Made by a program: the position numbers and the translations under genes. From Moesziomyces globuligerus (lineage: Eukaryota > Basidiomycota > Ustilaginomycetes > Ustilaginales > Ustilaginaceae), in NCBI GenBank assembly GCA_030849465.1, contig JARVLF010000019.1:124001-188000 (forward strand): 64,000 bases of DNA. Direction: 5' to 3'. The notes under the pieces were generated by a model. That model saw nothing but the letters and a program-made list of their open reading frames with translations. It was not told where the DNA came from and made no database searches. Below, one piece after another: positions 58,501 to 64,000 of the stretch. The stretch's first letter is position 1; every line of letters starts with the position of its first letter.

Positions 58501-59082
58501 AGGGCGGAATGGATCCTCTTCTCGCAGCGAGACCCCACGGACTATGCGGGTCAGGACGTGTCGAGCATGGCGGAACTGGATAGCTCGACGCGTGCGACTC
58601 GATCTACGATCGAGCTGCTGCGCTTCCACTGCTCCCTGTTGGTGGGGGCGACGGACCGAGAGATTCTGGATCTGTTCTACGCCGAGGTTGCTCTGCGACT
58701 GTTTGGCATTCTGACCAAGCATCTCAAATCGCTTCAGATCAGCCAGACCGGAGGATTCCAGCTCATCTCGGACCTCAACCACATCGCAGCGTTCATCGCT
58801 TCGCTCAAGTCCAAGGAGCCGGACATCCCGCGATTCTACAACTCTCTCAAGACGCTGGCCAACTACTACATCGTGGACGGCAAGGAGCTGATTTCGCTAC
58901 TCAAGAACAAGGATGCGGCGGCGACGTCGGCACGGGCTTCAGCACGCGAGGACGGCTTTGTGTTTGGACAGGAAGAGCTCTACGAGTTTCTCAAGAGCCG
59001 ATCCGACTTTCGGCAGATCGAAAAGCAGATTGATCACGAAATCTTTGGCTTCAAGGTGTCGGAGGACTGTACCATCTGCTGA
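55564..59082 (+). CDS. RCY1: Recyclin-1-like F-box protein (endosomal recycling, exocyst Sec10-like)
   Basis: An 1172-residue intronless protein. Rcy1 is an F-box protein that binds Skp1 and is needed for recycling from endosomes. The F-box is IGALPSTVVQRILSFVPVSD then LPSCALAARSLARFVADERLW (about 60-105). A disordered acidic segment (DDDEFGDFEAATI, about 160-175) has a DEFGDF motif that often binds clathrin-adaptor ear domains (inference). The long Sec10-like helical region runs from about 210 to 1130, interrupted by Ser-rich linkers around 580-800. The C-terminus is CTIC, a CAAX box for prenylation, as expected for recyclin. The ATG at 55564 has strong context (CTCACCATGG). Yeast Rcy1 is 840 residues; the extra length is in the linkers. 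Confidence 0.88.
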   Translation: MDTTWAPLVPTSKASGSVGLTGVLGRERSSIAAGRGNDNSTTESATAKANDASLDPFSIGALPSTVVQRILSFVPVSDLPSCALAARSLARFVADERLWAQKLASLQYKQVPGRPIRYQPDLSTLASSSRKTLDGSPSLARKPSTLHRSSDSRSDANDDDEFGDFEAATITSPEDESFGGFISSKPAQSGQSFSSAPVFSYRAESKLPMPSAETDSAYQTFKRIALSLKPFVQSLLFETSPTVSLVFTDPGLSSLPSQAYMVCNVARFTGPLVLGSFAKPHVSSKDAQHRATQAHEQDEWRLRMSVREAADYLEGVLLSAFEGADARRTDAIRAGERGIDVTKAIERAESDMQEHATLIWNLAVYTAETSSHSSSYTLGRVSKTGEAENTNFLELLDHPGSAAALGFLDKRDVLFRPTQHRPESNFITSAPQTRPALDFTAMDAFMSDLLATLHNEGSLVARVFPPEQQVLLTFASRIANEVLGEYINAVLSKARAIDIHLYLQSAAATFSQALKVVDALEKIEPRHPDTVTTPRCRAIVLSMFEAHLDEYLQEERDWVRNVMMDLCAEGGDTSTSESAARTRPTVSRVKTAKTMDVAFLASNNPAQVKRNVLSGFKDVLLMPVTVVPRAAGAVGGAVIRTAGSGLSQLNPLKWQQASSSGARGASASGSALGTPQRPSTPANLSASSEAAANNGYVDFSKEVLGGPDGHVIGDADDSDQEDKPGFSANEKPQGLPGFPDDSFENEWNEKGAEVNGHGWNTTNKESQLEPRAATPTTATAPVAELPAKAERTRLGQENRPGRLQLLLSLDAALALIQVNRESLKRMEAFKVYPASSANGRRVTEEMEEVCLSLFQVLGDQHIAPGFNKATDQIKQWNPLSDGDGTCSGVPSSAEGAAADGASPPAAEVLPLVQFFELTHIADTISQLCSVYYSQTLVPVIKLDVDDFLNPVVRAKKAFEGSLDELVAGGLSVSVDLLMKRAEWILFSQRDPTDYAGQDVSSMAELDSSTRATRSTIELLRFHCSLLVGATDREILDLFYAEVALRLFGILTKHLKSLQISQTGGFQLISDLNHIAAFIASLKSKEPDIPRFYNSLKTLANYYIVDGKELISLLKNKDAAATSARASAREDGFVFGQEELYEFLKSRSDFRQIEKQIDHEIFGFKVSEDCTIC

Positions 59083-60348
59083 CCATGACCACGATTGCGG
59101 AAATGCACACCATTGCGGGCCGGGAGCCCCTGGCAAACGTCGAGACCGTCTTATGCGAGCCGGTACCAGCACAAGCGAGGCCTGGATGGGGGCGCCGTAA
59201 GGTGATGCAAAGAGCTCTAATCGAGCGAGTGTGGCGTCGAGAGTCTGGATGGGCCCGCGCAACGCACCACGACGATCCCAAGAGGATCGCCAGAGTCAGG
59301 GCAGACGCAGCGTAAGCACGAAAGCGGTGGGAGGCGGGCGTCGCTGTTTCAGCTGTTTCAGCGTTGTCTCGCGTCGGTGCGTGAATCGACTTAGGACTGA
59401 CGAAAAAGAAGTCGACGTGGACCATCCGAGGCAGAATGCCACTCGGCGACCAATCACGAAAATCAGAATGCGACTCGACTCGACTCGACTCGACTCGAGT
59501 CCGGATGAGCGCCGCGTGCGGGCTGCAGCTGGGCAGCTCGGAGGAGGAGCTCCTGCAGCTCGGAGGTGGACGCTTCGAGCTCCTGCCAAATTCGGATTCG
59601 GATGTCGCGATTAATTGGGATTCAGGAGCACATCGTCTCTGTGCCCTGGCTTGCAGTCTGAGTGTTGGTCTTGGGCGCGCATGCGGGATCCAAGCTGCAG
59701 CTGCAGCCCCGTTGATCGCAGCGGCTCCTCTCTTCAAGACGATCGACCCACGACCCCGTTCGACGCCAACAGCCACCTTACAGTCGTGCGCCGCAAACAG
59801 TGGCTCTGCATCCAGTTGGCGCCTTCCATTGCGCCGCTTACGCCCTCTCGCTGCGGCCAACTCCACCGTGGCCTGCCTCGGAGCGCGTCTTTCAGCTTCG
59901 GCGCCCGTTGTGTCCGCTTACATCTCCACCTGTCCGCAAGCGGAAGCTGGCTCCTCCATTCGCGATCCGCCCACTGCATCCATCCTCAACCGCGACCGGC
60001 CATCTTCTCCGTCCCTCGACGTCAGCCTCCCAACTTGATCGTCGTTCGGTCAAGGCAGAGTGCATCTTCTTCTACACCGTTTCGGCTCGCACTCCTGCCT
60101 TCGCCATCTTTGCGCAACATACCCTCGTTCGCTCCTACTTCCACCAACCACCCGTCTACTCTACATCCTCGCCCGCCGATCAGTCGCGCTCATGCATATC
60201 CTCCTACCACCTCGCGTCGCACCCTCGTACTTGATCGCTCGACGCCCAACCCCACCAAGGCTATAGTCACGCGCTGGACATCAGAAGCGATCCCTCTGGC
60301 TCAAGGCACGCTGCTGCGCGGTGGACGACCACCGGCCCAAGCGCTGCC
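59083..60348. promoter_or_regulatory. 1.3-kb spacer and long pyrimidine-rich leader of the last gene
   Basis: No gene is supported. A (CGACT)5 pentamer lies at 59471-59498. From about 59860 to 60340 the plus strand is rich in CT and CAC runs, as in a long leader. Open frames here follow this composition only. Confidence 0.5.
59471..59498. repeat. (CGACT)5 pentanucleotide repeat
   Basis: Five tandem CGACT copies (last one partly altered to CGAGT) about 390 bp after the RCY1 stop. Confidence 0.9.
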
Positions 60349-63300
60349 ATGAAGTCGCCCGACCTCGAAGGCTCCAGCAGCCTCGCTGCCACCGCCGCTG
60401 CCTCTCCCACCTTGCCACCCAGCTCTCCTTCGCTCACACGCACTCCACGCTGGGGCAGCATCCGTCAGCGCTTCAGCAGCATCCAGTCACGCGATTCGCT
60501 CTCTGCCAACGTCGACAGCGTCGATGACGGCATGTGGGACAAGAACGACGCTGCTTTCCTGGAAGAGGTCGCCCGCTCGTCTCCGCTCTTGCTCCCCTCG
60601 CTCGACCGCTTTGAATCGCTCGCTCCAGTCCTCGAACATGGCATCGGCGCTGCCCCAGCTCACCCTTCGTCTCGCGCTTCCAACCCCGTCCGCACCAACG
60701 AGTTCGAAGATCCTGCTCAGTCCTCGTTTTATCGCAGATCCATGCAGCCACGCCCATCGTCCTCCTCCAGCTCCACCCCTTCCTCGGCAGCTTCCGCAAC
60801 TTCGGCCCTTTCGACTCCCTTCGTATCCCATGAAGATGTGTCCGGCGTCAGCCCGGCCCACGCATACTCCAAACCCTGGCCTCGCACCATGCGTAGGATG
60901 GCGTCGGCCACCGTTCTGCCCGACCTGCCAGAGCAAAATCGCGCCGACGACTTTCACTCCTTCCGACGCCCTTCCACCGCCTCTTCCTCGCGCTCATCGG
61001 CGCCGCATACATCTCCTCAGCTCTTGTCGCCCATCGGCCCTTCGCCCCCTTTCGCGTCGGACACTTTTGCGGCTGCTCATGGCTTACGATCTCCAGGCGA
61101 CAGGAGCACCGCTCATTCCAGCCTTCGCTCCAGCCCCAGCCTCTCCTGCAGCATCCACGCTGGCTCCGACAACGTGCGCTCCGCCCTCGCAGAGTATCCA
61201 CGATCACCCTCCATCCAAAGCGCATCCTCGTTCACCGCAACAGGCTTCACCGCGGGCTCGCTCGACGACCACTCGGTCAATCCAGACGGCCGCATTCGCG
61301 CCCAATCATCCGCATCGGTGTCCAGTTCCACGCTCGCACCCTCCCTCTCTGCGATGGATGGTCGCTCCAATCGCAGCGTGATCGGCAGCCCCCTGGCGCA
61401 AACCTCGTCCTTCTTCACATCGGCTCGTTCGAGCCCGCAAGCTTCGCGTCGCAATCTCGCGCGCCCGACATCCGTGCTGGACGGACCAGCCGCCCGCCAG
61501 ACGTCCTTCCCGTACGGCGCCACCGAACTCTTTCCGGCGAGCCAGGATCTGGAGACGAACGATTTCGGAAGTCAGAGCACCACAAATGCAAGAGGCAAGC
61601 GCGTGGCAACTTCCAGCATGAGAGGCGTGCCCGGCAGCCCTACCAAGAAGAGTTCCACCGCGGCCGCCCCGTCACACGACCATGCCACCTTCTCCTCAAC
61701 CGCAGCCCCTTCAGACTCGAGCGGCGCTGCCTCAAATACCCGCAAGCACACAAAGAACAAGAGCAGTCTCGTCTCGGGTCTACGCAGACTCATGGGCAAA
61801 AGGGAGCGTGAGGCAAGAGACATCGCTCAACCTGACAATGCCATGTCGCCGACATCACCTCTGCAAGCAAGTCTCCCGAGCGAAGCTGACACGGCCGTCT
61901 TCCGAGTCCCCAACCTCGCGCAGTCTCCACGTCCTGATGATCACTTGGCGACACTTCGTTCGCGAGCGATGAGCATGGACGGAGCACCGAGCCCCGGGGG
62001 GCTCAACCTGCTGGGCTTAGCAGACGACGCCTTCGGTCCGAGCATTGCATTCGAAGGCATGCGCGGCCACCATCAGTCAAGCCAGATCGACGCCGATGGC
62101 TGGGACGCAAACGTCCGCGCTTCTCCAAGCTTGGCACGGCGCTCTCCCTCTTTGGACCTCTTGCGAACACTCGGAAGCAAGATCGCCTCACCTCTTCCAG
62201 GCGCATCAGGGGAGGACGCGCCAGCTGCTGCACCCGCCTCGCCCCGCTCGCGCACCAAGAGCATCGATGGACTCACCAGACCGTTGCGTGATGTCTTGTC
62301 GCAGCGACCGCGCAAGGACTCGAGCAGTCGCGCCGCAAGCCGCACCAGCGTGATCGAGCATCTTTCGCACGACGAAGCGCGCAGGCTGACGGGATCCGCG
62401 GGACCGACAATCCTTCGAACGAAACGAGCTGTCGAGGAGCATCGTGCCGCGTACGCATCCTTTCCTTCCGAGATCGGTCTGCCAGACCGCGCCCACTTTG
62501 ACCTTCTTCAACCGGGCAACCCCTCCACGGAGTCGAATGGCACGGAGACCCGGAGCCTCTCGCCATTGATGCACGATAACGCGTCCCAGGCGGAGACGCA
62601 CAGACCGTCGCGGCCACAGCGACCAAACGACGCAGATGTGATCATGCAATCGCCTCAGGACATACTGCTTCCATCGTCGAACAGTTTACCTGCTGCGAAT
62701 GCCGCCAGCAACAACAGGGGCGGCGTCTCGTCTTCTGGCTCTTCGATCACCTCTGCAAGCTCTGCTGCGACCGACTCTCCCGCAGCGCTTCGGGCGCCGT
62801 TCTCGTTCCAGTCGCAGCCGTATCGGCCCTTGTCGCGTGATCTGCGACTCGATCAAAAAGCGATGGCTGACCGTCTGTCCAGCGATTCGGCTAATTTTGG
62901 TACGTTGGATGGCCTACATCGGCCCAGCCTGTCGACGGGCTCGCAGAATGCCTTCTCACCCTCTCGAGGAGTACCGGCTTTCAAGTCGACGCCGCAGGCA
63001 GCTTCAGCGACGATGCTTCCTCCGGCACGTGCTGCCGACGCGGCCGCGCGTGGCCACTCGAGCCGTCGTTCGCTCAACAGCCTTGTGAGCAGTAAGCCGT
63101 GGTCCAGTCTGCTGGGGTCTCCCATCCTCGGCGGCGGTATGGCACTTGGCTCTTCTTCGTCTCAGCGCAAGCGCGTTACGACCACGTCCATCTCGCGACC
63201 CATGTCGGTTTCGACCTCGGCCTTCTCCACCGATCTGCACGATCTGAGTTCCGATAGCGCCGATCTGACGCTGCGAGCGTCGGATTTGGCAGGCTCGCGC

Positions 63301-64000
63301 GCACGCGTGGATTCAACACTTTCGAATTTTTCGGAACCGTTGCACTCGCACTCGGATCTGGCATCGCAGGCGCGAGCGCAGCCGCCCCTCTTGGTTCCAC
63401 CCTCGGGCCCACTCAGCGTTGCCCTGACTCCACATGCAGCTACCGCTGCGTCGTCTGCTTCCTCGCACCACTCGCATCGTTCGCACCACTCGCAACCCAC
63501 GCACCACTCGCATCGGCTGGCACCCACCTCGTCCACCTCGGCATTGCGCCAGCCCGCCTTCGGCCAGCTCCAAAGACCTACCACTGGCGACGGCTATCCT
63601 CTCGACCACCAAGACCCATCAGCTCTCGTCGCAGGCGCTTCTTTGGCACGCTCGGACGGACCACCTTCTCTCAACCGCTCGTCCTCGCTCAAAGCACTTG
63701 ACGTCCGCTCCGCAGAAGCTTCCGCCTTCAGCTCGATAGTGACGTCCGCTGCGGCGGTCTCGACGCGATCGCATCCGCGCCCGCTTTCTTCCGGCGCAAG
63801 CTACCGCAACTCGGACGCAGGATCGGTGCTTGCTCATCGCAAACGCCCCTCCTTCGGTCTCGCCATCGAGCCCGCCGCTCACTCGGCTTTCGACAGCATC
63901 CCCAGCCCGCTCTTGCGCACGCGCCGTGGCTCGCTGGCCTTGCCCGACGGCGCCAGATCCGGCCGTCCCTTCTCGTCTTCTTCGGCATCGGCAGGTCGCA
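60349..64000 (+). CDS. Very long serine-rich hypothetical protein (3' end outside window)
   Basis: ATG at 60349 (GCTGCCATGAAG) opens a frame that stays open to the window end, at least 1217 codons, so it is 3'-truncated. No enzyme or membrane domain is recognised. The beginning has a small conserved-looking block, LTRTPRWGSIRQRFSSIQSR then DSLSANVDSVDDGMWDKND. The rest is mostly Ser, Pro, Ala and Arg with many SP and RxxS patterns, as in heavily phosphorylated regulatory or scaffold proteins. A basic patch, KHTKNKSSLVSGLRRLMGKR (about 465-484), might bind membrane or act as a nuclear signal. A His/Ser repeat (SHHSHRSHHSQPTHHSHR) sits near residue 1043. Codon use and the absence of stops over 3.6 kb support a real gene; function unknown. 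Confidence 0.8.
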   Translation, partial: MKSPDLEGSSSLAATAAASPTLPPSSPSLTRTPRWGSIRQRFSSIQSRDSLSANVDSVDDGMWDKNDAAFLEEVARSSPLLLPSLDRFESLAPVLEHGIGAAPAHPSSRASNPVRTNEFEDPAQSSFYRRSMQPRPSSSSSSTPSSAASATSALSTPFVSHEDVSGVSPAHAYSKPWPRTMRRMASATVLPDLPEQNRADDFHSFRRPSTASSSRSSAPHTSPQLLSPIGPSPPFASDTFAAAHGLRSPGDRSTAHSSLRSSPSLSCSIHAGSDNVRSALAEYPRSPSIQSASSFTATGFTAGSLDDHSVNPDGRIRAQSSASVSSSTLAPSLSAMDGRSNRSVIGSPLAQTSSFFTSARSSPQASRRNLARPTSVLDGPAARQTSFPYGATELFPASQDLETNDFGSQSTTNARGKRVATSSMRGVPGSPTKKSSTAAAPSHDHATFSSTAAPSDSSGAASNTRKHTKNKSSLVSGLRRLMGKREREARDIAQPDNAMSPTSPLQASLPSEADTAVFRVPNLAQSPRPDDHLATLRSRAMSMDGAPSPGGLNLLGLADDAFGPSIAFEGMRGHHQSSQIDADGWDANVRASPSLARRSPSLDLLRTLGSKIASPLPGASGEDAPAAAPASPRSRTKSIDGLTRPLRDVLSQRPRKDSSSRAASRTSVIEHLSHDEARRLTGSAGPTILRTKRAVEEHRAAYASFPSEIGLPDRAHFDLLQPGNPSTESNGTETRSLSPLMHDNASQAETHRPSRPQRPNDADVIMQSPQDILLPSSNSLPAANAASNNRGGVSSSGSSITSASSAATDSPAALRAPFSFQSQPYRPLSRDLRLDQKAMADRLSSDSANFGTLDGLHRPSLSTGSQNAFSPSRGVPAFKSTPQAASATMLPPARAADAAARGHSSRRSLNSLVSSKPWSSLLGSPILGGGMALGSSSSQRKRVTTTSISRPMSVSTSAFSTDLHDLSSDSADLTLRASDLAGSRARVDSTLSNFSEPLHSHSDLASQARAQPPLLVPPSGPLSVALTPHAATAASSASSHHSHRSHHSQPTHHSHRLAPTSSTSALRQPAFGQLQRPTTGDGYPLDHQDPSALVAGASLARSDGPPSLNRSSSLKALDVRSAEASAFSSIVTSAAAVSTRSHPRPLSSGASYRNSDAGSVLAHRKRPSFGLAIEPAAHSAFDSIPSPLLRTRRGSLALPDGARSGRPFSSSSASAGR

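Overview
This window is nuclear DNA of a fungus, most likely a basidiomycete of the smut group (Ustilaginomycotina). It is GC-rich and gene-dense. Most coding regions have no intron, and the few introns present are short (73-104 bp) with GT-AG ends and CTGAC/CTGAA-like branch sites. The genes include fungus-typical eEF3, ROT1, SPO7, SPT8, SHE9/MDM33 and RCY1. The species call is inference; no rRNA, tRNA or mitochondrial marker was found.

Layout. 1-8 kb: the 3' end of a DOP1 gene, a repeat-rich spacer, a serine-rich orphan gene, and RAD3/XPD on the minus strand. 8.9-22 kb: the unusual region. The elongation factor 3 gene is followed by two large paralogous intronless genes (A plus, B minus), each coding for a P-loop NTPase with a probable PD-(D/E)XK nuclease domain. 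Between them lie a broken MFS transporter and a second, stop-less copy of the last 34 codons of eEF3. 22.5-27 kb: an aromatic-acid decarboxylase-type amidohydrolase, a GNAT acetyltransferase and a MATE transporter. 27-28.5 kb: a spacer with no convincing gene. 28.5-60 kb: housekeeping genes in alternating convergent and divergent pairs: ROT1, a TatD nuclease, LETM1, SPT8, VMA8, SHE9/MDM33, RPA3/RFA3, a DUF1365 protein, a SET protein, RRP12, RKI1, LEU4, SPO7, RCY1. 60.3-64 kb: the start of a very long serine-rich gene that runs off the window.

Main point. The eEF3 tail is present twice as a direct repeat (12023-12124 and 17831-17932, 13 differences in 102 bases by my hand alignment). The repeat brackets NTPase-nuclease A and the transporter remnant. 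9 of the 13 differences are synonymous, and the isolated copy has the codon usage expected of eEF3 better than the tail now in use. This is the layout expected if a nuclease-encoding element inserted near the 3' end of an essential gene, supplied a replacement 3' end and pushed the old tail downstream, as proposed for some homing elements. That mechanism is a hypothesis; the repeat, the broken transporter and the nuclease motifs are directly visible.

The housekeeping genes form no operon-like pathway. Several are linked only by shared divergent promoters: RAD3/eEF3, GNAT/MATE, TatD/LETM1, SPT8/VMA8, SHE9/RPA3, DUF1365/SET, RRP12/RKI1 and SPO7/RCY1.
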